A stretch of 64,000 nt of DNA, from contig JAUIMM010000040.1 of the NCBI GenBank assembly GCA_031769625.1, positions 9,606,001-9,670,000 of the forward strand, given 5' to 3'. The first letter of the stretch is position 1, and every line of letters begins with the position of its first letter. Below are positions 1 to 11,415 of this stretch, in pieces. A program made the translations under genes and the position numbers. The notes below the pieces were generated by a model that did no database searches, was not told where the DNA came from, and saw nothing but the letters and a program-made list of their open reading frames with translations. This stretch comes from Taudactylus pleione. Taxonomy: Eukaryota; Chordata; Amphibia; Anura; Myobatrachidae.

Positions 1-44
1 TATGTATATGCTTTTAATGTATATATTAAAAGCATATATGTATA
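1..44. repeat. AT-rich palindrome at window edge
   Basis: An inverted repeat in which TATATGCTTTTAAT and its near-perfect complement flank a short centre. It could be the end or core of a MITE cut by the window edge. No target duplication can be seen. Confidence 0.5.
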
Positions 45-720
45 GCGAGATATATAACTAAGATTATTTGCTCTCAATATCAATACATTATATGAGACAG
101 TAAAAATACATATAAATAGAAGTAAAAATAAACTAATACAATAAAAATAAAATCAGAAATAAGAGAAATAGAAATTGAGATGATTAATGACCATATCTAC
201 TTTTTATATAGTTTCAATTTGCAACAGTTCTGTTACTAAAAACTTATCGCAACATACATAATTTTATAAATACATAAAACTTATTCTGTCCAAACTTATA
301 AACTAAATATATACATTGCATGTGCAGTGATGATCTTCCATGCGCCATGGCATAGCGCTTTATACAATCTATTTTGTCCAATTCATAAACTAAAGTAATT
401 TAATATCTTTTTGAGAAATGTAAAAAATTGTTACCTTTTATATACACAGCTGTTCTTTACAAGTGGTGGAGAAAAAAATGGATTTATTGGTGCTATAATA
501 TATTACAAGAAATCAAGCTGCTAATACCAAGATTAGGGATGTTCAAGACCAAAAATAGTCCCACTAGGCCCCCCAAAAAGGTGTATTAGTGCTATTGATA
601 GTGAAAAAAAAATCAACATATCAAAATATTTATGAAGCCTTTAATATACTTGCTTGTGCTTACAAAAAATGTGTTATTATTTAAGTTATATAAAAATATT
701 TAAAAAGGAAATTGATATCA
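45..720. other. AT-rich DNA, no gene seen
   Basis: Highly AT-rich sequence with no reading frame resembling a protein, no RNA gene and no clear repeat structure. Confidence 0.6.
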
Positions 721-734
721 ATCAATTCATAATT

Positions 735-1120
735 CAACATATCTATATAATAAGCGAGAAAGTGTGTCTTTCTGTCTGTTTGTCCTTTATGCATGGCCAG
801 AGTTTTGAACCTAGCTCCACCAAATTTGGCAGGGTGGTGTAGTTTGACCAGGATTAGGTGTTTGCCTAGGTTTGAACTTCATCAGGGCCACACACTGTCG
901 CACAATCCCTAAAAATGGGGATACTCTTAAATTACACAGGTTCCAGGGCTGACTCAAGTGGAAATTGACAGTGTGCAGAAAACCTGTGTGAAAGCTACAA
1001 AAGTATCCTTTTAACCTCACAGTCTGAGCAAGTGTCAAACTTTATGACTCATGGAAGTTCATATTAAATCCAAAGTTAGAGGTTTTTAAAGTGACCATAT
1101 ATATTAGTCAGCCCTCTGTG
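735..1120 (+). repeat. Possible Helitron-like 5' fragment
   Basis: A TCTATATAATA start is followed by a TCTGTCTGTTTGTC tract and then a region reading like the 5' portion of Helitron-like repeats common in animal genomes. A related segment in reverse orientation lies at 22092-22172. No Rep/helicase coding and no 3' CTRR hairpin were recognised, so this is tentative. The right side is interrupted by the hAT derivative at 1129. Confidence 0.3.
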
Positions 1121-1128
1121 TTTGCATG

Positions 1129-1901
1129 CAAGGGCGCAACTAGAACTTTGGGGACCACATAGCAAGATGTTAAAGGCCCCCCCAGAGGTAGACAAAACAT
1201 GCATTTGCCCCCACACAGAGCCTATTTATGTTATGCCACACAGAGCCCATTCAGGTTATGCCACACAGTAGTACCTCTTATACTCATTATGCCATGCAGT
1301 AGTAATGGCCCTTACACTACACAGTAATGCCCCTTACACATTATACCATACAGTAATTACCCTTATAACATTACGTCACATAGTAATGCCTCTTACACAT
1401 TATGCTCCCCCCCAGCAACTCACCTCCCCATCTCCCTCCAGCAGCCTCTCGCCTCCCCCTGTGTGCCATCAGCAGCCAGCAGGTGTAGATTTGAGGCCAG
1501 GCCCCAGCTAATTACAGATGGTGCAACGGAAGGCAGTGGCAGACATGGACAGACAATGCCTGTGAAATTTGAATTCGGTGCTTGGTGCAAGCCAATTGGA
1601 TTTTGCGGACCGGCAGCCAATCAGGAGCCACCACTGCTGATTGGCTGCCAGTACGCTAGCTCTGATTGCCTCTCAACTGGCTGCGCTGTCTCTCCATGTC
1701 TGCCTGCTGGTGCTCCAGCTGTAATCATCTGGCAAGCTGGAACCAAATCAACACTGCTGCCACCCAGGACCCCCTCAGCGGCCCTGACTGGACTGGCCCA
1801 CCTTGTGTGAGTAACTGGGTGCAGGGGGAGCAGCGGGCCATGGAGGCATCTCAGGAACCATAGCAGCCACACCCCTTGCACCCACGGTAGTTACGCCACT
1901 G
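1129..1901. mobile_element. Non-autonomous hAT element, 773 bp
   Basis: Flanked by identical 8-bp duplications TTTGCATG (1121-1128 and 1902-1909). The ends read CAAGGGCGCAACTAG and, in reverse complement, CAGTGGCGTAACTACC, typical short hAT termini. The interior (1190-1410) has short repeats around 'cacacagag/ttatgcc', and 1600-1650 holds a CCAAT-containing inverted repeat. No transposase is encoded; frames through it are not protein-like. A partial copy with the same right-hand duplication lies at 59755-59962. Confidence 0.85.
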
Positions 1902-1918
1902 TTTGCATGCAACAAATA

Positions 1919-2096
1919 GTTGCATTACTACTGTGGGTGCAAGGGGTATGACTGCTATGGTGCCCTAGCTTCCTCTGTGGCCTGCTGCTGCCCCTGTACC
2001 CAGTCACGCACACAAGGTGGGACAGTCCAATTAGGGCCGCTGACAAATAGTTGTGTAACTACCATGGGTGCAAGGGGTGCACCCACGGGAAGTTTC
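1919..2096 (-). mobile_element. Two partial reversed copies of the 1129-1901 hAT family
   Basis: Two adjacent fragments (about 1919-2043 and 2044-2096) match the right end of the 1129-1901 element in reverse complement, including the 'gtgggtgcaagggg' and 'gctatggtgcc' segments. Each is preceded by ACAAATAGTTG, which may be a duplicated target. They lie inside the flanking repeat that is shared with 59963-60110. Confidence 0.55.
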
Positions 2097-2117
2097 TATC
2101 CTCCCTGAGCTCGCCTT

Positions 2118-2260
2118 AGGAAACGTCTTTTCAGGATCAATGGAATGGTGTTATAAGCATAGACAATGTAACAAATGAAGGCTGCAGGTGTACTTCAGGG
2201 TCCAGTCTTCAGCCCAAACAATACCGGGTATCCCAACTAGTTTTACATGTTGAGACAAGT
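2118..2260 (+). repeat. Dispersed repeat, copy 1 (second copy at 59985-60110)
   Basis: Contains 'gcaggtgtacttcagggtcc' and 'gggtatcccaactagt', both repeated with small changes at 59985-60110. Both copies lie just right of a hAT end with the same TTTGCATG target, so the hAT and its flank form one composite repeat. The host family is not recognised. The stretch 2261-2673 is AT-rich with nothing identified. Confidence 0.6.
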
Positions 2261-2799
2261 GTGCAACTAATCTATAAACAATTATGTTTAGTGCCCAAGT
2301 CTTAAAATAATATGACATAAGTAATCTCCACATCTCAGTAAGTATCCAGTAATAATGATAAGCATAATAAATATTTCATAACGTGTCCAATAATTATAAA
2401 TTCACTGTATATAATAATTGTTTGAATGCAAATGAATAATAACAGTTATTATCGATTCAATCCTCTAGTAATGGTCTATATTGCTCCAGGTATAATATAA
2501 ATATTCATCAACTATAAATAGGAGGAATGCCTTATATAGTGGTGTCCACCAATTTAATTCAAGATTGAAACTCCATCTAGAGAATGTATATATTAAAAGT
2601 GAACTGTACTTTCTATTGCTTTAAGGAGACATAGGCCTTAAATATTTATTGTTTATTAACATTTATTTATATCGTATAAAGAAAATGGGGCGCACAATAG
2701 TGAACGTACTTAGCAGCTTTTATTCCTCTCACATCAGATAAAAAATCACGTGCAAGATAAACATCTTGATGAAGTGCACGATTTGCACGCATGTATACC

Positions 2800-3679
2800 C
2801 AGGGGCACCGAGAGGGGGGGAGCGGCTACAAATTACCCGGGCTTCCTGAGGGGAGGGGGCCTGGGTCTGACGCCACCCCCCCTCCCTCACAGCGGCTCAG
2901 CACGCAGAGGGCCAGATTCAGAGCTGCTCGTAAGCAGCCGCTTGTTCGCTCCGAGCAATGTTCGCACATCTGCGCATGCATATGGGTCGTAATGCGCATG
3001 CACCAACCAGTCATTGCGGTCGGAAATTGTGCGCTCGCAAAATAGCGAGTGCCTGCTAATTTGAGTGACAGGATGAGGCGTTTGTGGGTGGTAACAGGGG
3101 AAGGTGCTTGAAAACGGGAAGTGAAGATCCGAACGCAGGCGTGCCAAACGGTCAAAACGGGCGTTTTAAGGGTGTGCATAATTAACAAAGCAGGATCATC
3201 GGCCACGTCACTTGGTTGTCTCTTAGCCTGAACTGTTTGCATGATTGCGGTAGGAAAATCCTACCACAAGCACTGCGAGCAGTTCAGACGCCTTTCGATG
3301 TACTTGATTAATCTAATAAATAGCGGAGATGATGTATTATGCGAAAGGCCAGGGGGCGTCTTTACAAAATAGCGAGCGCATGTTTCATTCGCTCGCTCAG
3401 ACATAAAGGCGTCAACAGACCGCAAAGAGCGAGCGCTCAATTTAAATAGCCGGACCCTTTTTCTGAATGACCGTTCGCAAATAGCGTCCGGCTCTGAATC
3501 AGGCCCAGAGTGTGCTGAGCAGCAGCCACAGCAGTCTCCTATGCCTGTGGGGGGGAGCGATCATACTTCGCGGCGCTGAAAATCTTTTTTTTTGTTTCTG
3601 AAGGAGGCATGGCCATGCCTCCCCACGATTAGGCCACACCCCCTGTTACCCGGGCCCGACGTGGCTCTTGGCGGGCCTG
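2800..3679. mobile_element. Non-autonomous hAT element, 880 bp, in the outer MITE
   Basis: Bounded by perfect 8-bp duplications TGTATACC (2792-2799 and 3680-3687). The left end is CAGGGGCACCGAG and the right end GGCGGGCCTG. It is itself interrupted by the MITE at 2910-3505, so its own sequence is only about 285 bp. Confidence 0.85.
2910..3505. mobile_element. MITE with CAGAG 5-bp duplication (GNCC..ATTC group)
   Basis: Ends GGCCAGATTCAGAGC and GCTCTGAATCAGGCC are inverted repeats flanked by CAGAG at 2905-2909 and 3506-3510. Interior phrases such as 'gtgggtggtaacaggggaaggtgcttga' recur in the 597-bp copy at 60435-61031; the two copies differ by one base in length. Rich in CpG and 'gcatgcgc' motifs. 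No coding capacity. Confidence 0.85.
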
Positions 3680-3857
3680 TGTATACCTAGGCACCAGCGC
3701 TATCCTGCTTCCACAGTAACCGCGCTTCCAGGTCTCCTGATCTCCGAATAGTTCTGGAGTCGGAACTGTGTGTGTCACCAGTTGGGGGTGGCTAAACTAG
3801 TGACACACACGCAGTTCCCCGATGCCAGAACTATTGGGAGATTAGGATACCTGCTGG

Positions 3858-4957
3858 CAGGGCCGCCATCAGGGGGGGACTGCCGGGCCTTGAGTCCCGG
3901 ACCCGGAGACAGCAGAGACAGAGGGGGGCCCAGCTGGCTGCGATGCTGCACCGGCAGCCATAGAATACTGATAGTGCTTGATTGCCTACTGTATTAACTT
4001 ACAATTAAAAAACACTGCCGGCCACGAGCCAGCCGGAGCTCGCGGACCGGCAGCCAATCAGGAGCGTCAGCTCCTGATTGGCTGCTGGTCCGAGAGCTTC
4101 GATTGGCTTGCGCCTGGCGCCATCCAATCAAAGCTCCCGGACCGGCAGCCAATCAGGAGTGTACGCTCCTGATTGGCTGCCGGTCCGCGAGCTTTGATTG
4201 GCTCGGGTCCGGTGCCTGGTAAAATGCCGGTGGGTGCAGCAATACATATATGATCCTGATATGCCATCAGCGCTGATCCCAGCTGCCAACTGAAGAAGTG
4301 AAATCCAGGTACTACATAGTGCCTGACCATGCTGTGTGCTCCCACTCCTGTTCCAGATAGCTCTCCCTACCCTGTCCTCCCCTTTATGCTCTGAGCCTCC
4401 CCAGCTAGTCCAGCCAGCCTTCCCTGTCCCTCTATTAGTCTAGACATCATTCCCTACCATGCCCCTCTCCCCAGTCCAGACAGCCCTCCCTGCTCTGTGC
4501 GTCTCCCCCCTGGTCCAGCCAGCCAGCCAGCCATCCCTGTCCCACCCACCTCCCAGTACAGCCAGCCCTCCCTACCCTGTCCTCCCTCCCTGCCATGAGT
4601 CTCCCCCGCTGGTCCAGCCAGCCATCCTTGTCCCACCCCCCTCCCAGTCCAGCTAGCCCTCCCTACCCTGTCCCCCCCTAGTCCAGCCAGCCTTCCTTGT
4701 TCCCTCCTAGTTCAGCCAAACTTCCCTGACCTGTGCATCTCCCCCCTAGTCCCGCCAGCCATCTCAGCCCTGAGCCTATGCCTCCCCTCCAGTCCAGTTA
4801 GCCTTTCCTGGCTTTATTTTATTTGGGTCTATCTTTTTCAATGTATTTTATTCGGTTACGGATTATATATATATATATATATATGTAATAAATCCATCCG
4901 GGGGGGCCCTGTCTACTTTGTCAGTAGCGGGCCCCACAATTTCTGAAGGCAGCCCTG
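3858..4957. mobile_element. Non-autonomous hAT element, 1.1 kb
   Basis: Perfect 8-bp duplications CCTGCTGG occur at 3850-3857 and 4958-4965. Ends are CAGGGCCGCCATCAG and GAAGGCAGCCCTG. The interior has an inverted CCAAT-box cluster (4020-4215), a C/T-rich tract repeating 'gtccagccagccctccct' (4330-4800) and an (AT)n run near 4868. No protein is encoded. Confidence 0.85.
4020..4215. repeat. Inverted CCAAT-box cluster inside the 1.1-kb hAT derivative
   Basis: Alternating copies of 'cggcagccaatcaggagc' and its complement form two adjacent palindromes separated by 'gagctt(c/t)gattggct'. Seven CCAAT/ATTGG pentamers lie within about 150 bp. A related copy occurs near 1605-1650 in a different hAT derivative. 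Confidence 0.7.
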
Positions 4958-5065
4958 CCTGCTGGAAGCGCGGACACTGTGGAGGCAGGATAGCGTTGGT
5001 GTTTTAGTGAAAGGAATAAAAGCTGATAAGTACTTTCACTATTGTGCACCCCGTTTTCTTTATAC

Positions 5066-6560
5066 TTTTCAGATTTACCCTCAGGAGAAAAACTGAGATA
5101 AAGGGAGCAGCACTAATTAAGGATTTTAAAAGACATTATGCTCTACTGTGTGATCTAAAATATATCAGAACTACAATACTTTGCACTGGATAATTATACT
5201 GATGGTATTTAATTTATATAGTGTGAACATATTCAGTTAGAATTTTGAGCAAACCATTAAAAAAATAAGACTGGGTATTATCAGACACACAGACATAGAG
5301 GCAAGAGGGCCCTCCTTGCAAGCTTACAACACATAGGTTAACAGGAATATGACATCTCATTAGATAGGACAACTTCTTACTAACAATTTGCAGGCAGATT
5401 GCTCCCATATAATTGCAGGCTCATGCAATTCTACCTCATTCTTCCTTGCTGTGGCTGTTAATAAATGTAATTGCAAACTGTGTAGTCCTAGCGTGGTATG
5501 TGCACTATGAAAAGAATCGTAAAAAACAAAGAATATATCCAAAAGTCCAGCTGGAATAAGTGTGACTAGATATATGATATATAATATATAATCTTGGTTA
5601 TACGAGAAAGTCGTATAAAGTTATTTTATTCTTTTATTATACAAAAAAATTTGCATTTTAAAGTCTTATCAATTAGATAATTATGAAAATGATTCTAATA
5701 TTATTTTCTTTGTTCCATTAGATATGTTAACTGACAATGTAAAAAATGCATTTTAGGAAATGGGCACTTTTGCAGTAATTTAGTTAATATTGTATTCATA
5801 GGAAAGTAGAGAACAAGATAATGTGATGGTAGAAAATGAACAGACCTTTGTTATATAGCAAGAAAACTAAAAAGGTGGTTATTTTGTAACAGAATATGAG
5901 GCATCTGTTTGAGCAGATTGCTGCCTAACAGTATCTCTGTTAGAGATCTATTACGCTCCCTCCCAGTACATCCCGCTTAGCTAGTTTCAGTATTACATCG
6001 TACTGTGCTACTTCTGCCTTTATAAACAGTTTTGAATTGGATAGATTACATTAAAAGCTTAATTTTATTCACAAATACTTTTCTAGATGTGTAATTTATT
6101 TTCTGTTATGATATAGTGGTTGTTGTACATACACAGGGTATGTTGTGAAGGGGCTTTATCAAAGTTATTTAGATTTTTTTTATTCTTCATCTCAAGGTTA
6201 ATATACCTTATTGGTATCAGCTTTATTCTTTTTGTGGCTGTCGGAAATAGAAGTATTAGTCTTTATGGAGTTTACATAAAATACAATATATACTTATATA
6301 TAATGGAAATGAACTGGTGGCCAGGGTGCCCTCCAATATACAATATTAGTATATTGTAGCAGCGGTGGGCAACACTCCGGGTCTTTTAATGTAGACTACT
6401 ACCAAAGGCAGTTAGTTCAACATTACGGTTTTATTACCTTTTTCAAGGACACGGAATATAAAAAAATATTACCTTCAATAGTGCATGAAAGGGATAGGCT
6501 GCTCACATGTGACGTGTCCATCCCAGCCAGCGTTGCCATAGAAACTATAAGCAGAGTAAG
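5066..6560. other. Unassigned DNA
   Basis: No convincing coding region or RNA gene. Short AT-rich inverted repeats occur around 5570-5600. The short frames present are not protein-like. Confidence 0.5.
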
Positions 6561-6699
6561 TGCAACAAAGTAAAAAGACCATCACCTGATAATAAAAGAA
6601 CAGACCACAGCTAGATATAAAGAACTGAATCAGCAATGAAATCATTTATTAAAGATTATTAAAGAAGATGAAAACAGAGACATCTATTAAAAAAAACAA

Positions 6700-6969
6700 T
6701 TAAAAGATAAGTTTTTTAATTATGTCCAAAGGGTTGCACAGTATTAAACAATGTATCCATTTGTCTTCCAACTGTGACAAGGATTTTACTCTATCACCTC
6801 CTCGAGGGTTAGCATGAACATGATCAATTATTTTGTATGTGACTGTTGCCAGGGTGTGATTACAGAGTTTGAAGTGGAGTGTCACTGGCTGATCATTATC
6901 TTTGCCTTCCAATGCTTGTCGAATGGCCAAGCGATGGAGGGCTATCCTCTCTTTAAAGGCACAAGGCAA
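6700..6969 (-). pseudogene. Penelope-like element, C-terminal endonuclease fragment
   Basis: The minus frame has FKERIALHRLAIRQAL, then a VTLHF segment with a trailing NH, then IIDHV followed by RGGDR and an LEDKWI motif. This spacing (arginine helix, HF..NH, RGGDR, Q/L-E--WI) is characteristic of the C-terminal part of the GIY-YIG endonuclease region of Penelope-like retroelements. The RT domain was not found on this strand upstream, so it is a 3' fragment. Family assignment is from motif recognition. Confidence 0.6.
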
Positions 6970-7559
6970 TTTAAAGAGAATATGCCCTCCATCCTCTGGG
7001 GGTTTGTTCTAAATAATCTCGGTTCTGGTATTTATTGGATGTGGATACATTTCATCCTTCTCCCCTCAGAGGAATCTATATCTGGTGTAGTGTGGTGTAG
7101 CTCAATGGGTAATCTGAGTTTCTTCTCTTGTTTGTTGTCTCCATTTGAAAACATTTGATGGGGGCATAATCATTTTTGTCCCTCTATAGGGAGAAAATTG
7201 ATCAAAGGGTTGATTATAAACAAAGTATCAACCTTTCCCACTGCCACTGAGTGTTTTAAAAAGGAATGTGGTCAACAGGAACTGCTCTTTTTTGTTGTCT
7301 CATTGTAGAAGAGAGAAGAAGAGATTTAGTAAAGTTGGAAAGGGAGATAGATTTTAGAATGCTCATCATTTTTTACTCGAAACTTCCAGAATATATTGAG
7401 ATGAAGAGATCTACAGCAATGAGATTGAAAAATGTGGAGAAAAATCTTAGTGAGAAGTTTATTAGAGATGTACAAGAAATAAACTTGTCACGCCTGAGGT
7501 TTGGATTTGGATGGAACAGGTATGGGAGGCTGAAGAGGAGACTTGGGAGAAGTGGATGA

Positions 7560-8590
7560 AACTCTTTGGCTTGAGCCAGGACTTCCTCATGTATAATGTG
7601 AGGAGTTATATGAACCATAGAGGATGATAGGCATGAAGGCAAGGACAGTAAAGTAAATGTCTTTATTGAACAGCAGACTGGAATGGGAACTGGGTATATG
7701 ATACTGAAGAGATGGGCAGAATTGGATTATGACCAATGATGCTGGATTGAGAACTGGATTGGTTTGAGACTGATATTGATAAATTGAAGAACTTGATTGG
7801 TTTGAGACTGATATTGATGAATTGAAGATCTTGATCGGTTTGAGACCAATGTTGATGAATTGAAGAACTTGATTGGTTTGAGGCCGATGTTGATGAACTT
7901 AAGAACACGATCGATTTTAGACCGATGTTGATGAATTGAAGAACTTGATTGGTTTGAGACCAATGTTGATAAATTGAAGAACTTGGTCGGTTTGAGACCA
8001 TTGTTTGAAGATAATGGCTGGAACCAATTGTGGTAGAAGTGAGCAAGTTTCTGTGGTAAACCCAGACTGGAGTGTTAGATGGAATCAAGACTTTTAACCA
8101 GACATGTAACTAGAATCACACGGACTGGGACTAGTCAGATATAAAGTACCTGGGAACTCAGCACAGAGCTGTAACTTTAGCAGAAGCAACATTGTACTGG
8201 CAACAGAGGTTAGTCAGGAAATTGAATTTATAGGGGAGGATCCCCAGGGATTGGATGCTGCAGTCAGCTGGTCTAGGAGCAGCTCTCTGAGTGCAGGAAG
8301 AGTGTCAGGTGACATAGCTGCACCCATAATGTGGTTTAGGAGGGAACTCTGTCATGTAGCTTGTGTGCCATCATGCTGGGAAGACACGCTGTGAGCAAGG
8401 GGCTGTGGAGAGCCATCTCCATGCTCAATGAAAGGACACTGAGCAGACAGGGTAGGAGCAGCACAGACAGACCTCAGCACCAGCTGGGAGCAATGTGCAG
8501 CATGAGTGGACCTTTGCACTATCCGGGAGTGATGCACAGCATGAGCGGACCTCAGAGCAAGCCTGGACAGACACCGAAGTAAGAAAATGT
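7560..8590. repeat. LTR-like module with 38-bp minisatellite
   Basis: A segment with 'aaatgtctttattgaacagcagactgg', then the 38-bp array at 7740-8000, then a Gln/Ser-type G-rich strand to 8590. The layout (short leader, private tandem array, purine-rich follow-up) resembles modules at 41395-42560 and 62920-63990. I suspect LTR or leader sequence of a retrotransposon family, but no LTR ends were resolved. Confidence 0.25.
7740..8000 (+). repeat. 38-bp minisatellite, about 7 units
   Basis: 'ggtttgagac' recurs at 7761, 7799, 7837, 7875 (as ggtttgaggc), about 7913 (degenerate), 7951 and 7989, exactly 38 bp apart. The unit includes 'gaattgaagaacttgat'. Because 38 is not a multiple of three, the repetitive minus-strand frame through it is not a protein repeat. 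Confidence 0.85.
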
Positions 8591-9639
8591 TTTTTAAGGG
8601 CTGGAGAGTGACAAAACTAAATCAATGAGAGTGTTAAACACCCCATAAATTAGTTCATAGAAAAGAACCCAAACCAAAGCCTGAACTTTTGGTACAGGAA
8701 AGACAGAGTGCACTTAAATGGAGACCTCCAACTACCCATGGTGGGACATATCATTATGACTCTTCACCTCAATCAAGGCATAGAGGGGAATATATAATAA
8801 CAAAAATTCACCCCCAGCTCACAATGTAGAGAGAGGGAATTACTTGGGAAGGAATAGAAGGATAATAAGTTAATAAGTTGAAAACTCCCAGATATTTTAA
8901 AAGATCAAAATTGGAGGCTATCTAGGGTTGGAATCTACAATGAAAGATAGAAAGGCAATAAATATCAGGAACATCACAGTAAACAATGATACAGATGATT
9001 ACATGAATATTTTTTTTAGAACCAGTTTATCAACAACACCACACAATAGAAACAGGAACTATTCCAAATAGCAGTTACAACAGTCAACATAGAAACCAAA
9101 CATGGAGAAAAAAAAGAAATTAAAGCAAGGAAAGTGAGGTGGAACAAAGAAACAAAACAAGAAAAAGGGAGCAAAAAAAAAAAAAAAACACAAACAAAAG
9201 GAATATTCAACCTTAGCAAACACATACTCAGAGGACCAAAGAGATAAGTCTTGAACAAAGGCCTTAAATTTGCTCCAACCAACAACATACATAGACTTAC
9301 ACAAATATATTCGCAAAATCACTTTGATTTTTTTTTCTGAAGAATGAAAAAACAGATACCAATGACAGTAAGGAGGAGGAATCTAGATACAACTTCAAAC
9401 ATACCAAGAGAAGTCTAAGTTATAGCCACAACATCTTAAAGGACACCTTATAAACACATCTATAAGCTGGTTGAAGATGACATCCAAATAATACCTGATA
9501 ATAATATAAATAAATACCTAATGAAATAAAATAATACCTAATTTACTTATCTGACAAAAAGTAAAAACATACAATAAAACTAATGAATAAAAATTAGCAA
9601 TAAAAGAGTTCAGCAGGAATAAAGAGTTAATAACTAAGC
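8591..9639. other. Unassigned A-rich DNA
   Basis: Includes an A-rich stretch near 9100-9195. No gene recognised. It may include the eroded 5' portion of the Penelope-like copy that follows. Confidence 0.4.
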
Positions 9640-10870
9640 TTGCATACAATGGTGGAGGAATTAATTGTGATCATGGACAGAGAACACTATGAGAGAGTCT
9701 CTTAATATACTTTATGATACTTACACATACCTACACTTAGGAAAAGGCTCTACAGAAGCATTATATAAAAACAAATCACCTTGCTTTTGAAAAGAAGAAT
9801 TAATGAAGATATAATATTCAAAAAAGACTATGAATATCTGGGCTCCAAACTCCATATCATGCTGGTGTTCTACCACATACCCAGGGTGTATAACAATGTT
9901 CACAACCCACCAGGAAGACCAATTGTAGCAGGGTTCAATTTGATCATTTCTAACCTACCAGGCAATATCAACACATTTCAACAACCTATAGTGACCCAAA
10001 TAGAAGGCTACCTAAAAAGATACCACACAAGTCCTCACTACCCCCAAAGAGCTACTCTTATTACAAATTTTAAAGATACATCAGGGCTAAACAGGACCAA
10101 ATTGACTTTATTATGGAAGGAATACATTTCACACTAAATCACAATTATTTTTGGTTTAAAGGTAGAGTTTACAAACAAAATAAAGGAACAGTGATGGGCA
10201 CAACATTTGTTTTATCATATGCCAACTTATTTTGAGCCCAATGAAAAAAAGAAAATATACAGTATGGATGAACAATGAACATCTACCCAACCTCATTTTA
10301 TGGGCACACCATATTGATAATAGTATGAAATGGGACCGAACAAGAACTTGTCACCTTCATATGGAAAATAAACAGCAATACAGTAAACCTCGATCAAAAA
10401 TAAAAGTGATTCTGTGAACAAACCAAAAATAGTCAGACACCAACTGTGAGGTCAGCTTTAGTAAAAATACAATTTAAAAAAGAAGAGATGCAATACGAAT
10501 ACGTTGCTCAATTTGGATACATTTGGCTTTTAAAACTGTGGAACATGCATAGTATGCAGAAAGACAGGCATAAAAAGATCAAAACCAACAAGGAACATCA
10601 CATCACAAACCAGTAATTGTAAATACAAGATTAATGATAAAATCATGTGCCATACAAAAGGAGTAATCAACCACAATATACCAGTTAATTTAAAAAAGCT
10701 ACAGCTAGTGATCCAACATGCCTAAGGTTCATAGGACTCAAAACTTGAAGAAAACAAGGCCTGAACAGAAAACTTAAATTAAACCATTTCCTATAAGCTA
10801 AAACATGGTCTCATCCACCATTCTGAATCATAGATTTGTAAAGCTACTCTAATTTTAGATCCAATCCAAA
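9640..10870 (+). pseudogene. Penelope-like retroelement, degenerate RT and endonuclease
   Basis: A broken plus-strand copy. A GG-x-N/V-MD-like segment occurs near 9655, followed at 9865-9960 by FYHIP..YNNVHNPPGRPIVAG, the RT finger motif. WFKGRVYK and GTVMGTTFVLSYANLF (10150-10225) match the next RT block, and WAHHIDNSMKW (10300-10330) occupies the place of the catalytic Y-x-DD box, degraded to HIDN. The linker to the GIY-YIG region (INDKIMCHTKGVI, about 10630) and an NHF segment (about 10785) follow. Many stops and frameshifts make it inactive. It is followed directly by an L1-like 3' end. Confidence 0.75.
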
Positions 10871-10887
10871 ATAATTGTGGGTATGAA

Positions 10888-11415
10888 ATGTCATATGTGT
10901 ATCAATTTAGGAATTTATTAAAAAAATGCTGTCATACCAGAGCAGCCATTGCTCAGTTCTGGAAGCGGGATAAACCTCCCCCCCTTTCTTTGATAAAGAC
11001 CAAAATAAATTATAATTTCCTGATGGAAACTTTAAATTGCCAGTATTCTTCCTCTGTAAACTCAAGAAATGACAAAGTGGTTCAGCTGGCATGAATTTAT
11101 TACAGTGGGTCCTTGCCTTCCAATAAACACAAACTGATACCCCAAGGTTCTGATATGTTTTATATTTTGGTCTATCTATTGCAGTTGTGGAGCATCCTCT
11201 ATTATGTGTATGCCATATACTGACTCGGATTTGTTTTCTGTTTTCTCGATTTAATGCAATGACTTGTTTGTTTTTTTTCTGAATGATTTCTGCCTGTATC
11301 CCCCTATGTTTTTTTTCTCTTCCCATGCTTTTTTCCTCTTTGTTTTTCTGTACCTCTACTTTTTTATTTGTAAAAAACAAAAACTTCAATAAAAATTAAT
11401 GTTAAAAAATGAATA
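10888..11415 (+). pseudogene. L1-like LINE, ORF2 C-terminus and 3' UTR
   Basis: The frame 10888-11094 reads AAIAQFWKRDKPPPLSLIK then MetGlu-Thr-Leu, matching the tail of L1-clade ORF2 proteins (IA..WK...PS motif). It ends in a stop and is followed by a T-rich 3' UTR finishing in 'aataaaaattaatgttaaaaaatg', a typical weak LINE tail. This is a 5'-truncated insertion abutting the Penelope-like copy; whether it inserted into that element is unclear. Confidence 0.6.

Larger units (their letters stand above)
2674..5065. mobile_element. Outer MITE with long inverted arms, host of a nested cluster
   Basis: The left arm (2674-2735, continuing at 3688-3735) and right arm (4966-5065) are complementary: both start GTATAAAGAAAA, share a segment around 'gcacaatagtgaa', then 'cagcttttattcct', then 'cgctatcctgc..ccacagt' and 'cgcgcttcca'. 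A central palindrome at 3740-3848 carries matching arms around 'gtgtgtgtcac'. Two hAT derivatives (2800-3679 and 3858-4957) inserted into it later. No target duplication was resolved and no protein is encoded. Confidence 0.75.

Noticed and set aside
2905..3510. 3-bp target duplication (Harbinger-like) for the 596-bp MITE
   Set aside because: A 5-bp CAGAG duplication fits better and is consistent with the other members of the group.
7740..8000. Possible CRISPR-like direct repeats
   Set aside because: Head-to-tail 38-bp minisatellite without unique spacers, in a eukaryotic context. The same applies to 63236-63490.
9335..9355. Second hammerhead-like box (ctgaagaatgaaaa) before the Penelope-like copy
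   Set aside because: No room for stem II between the two boxes.
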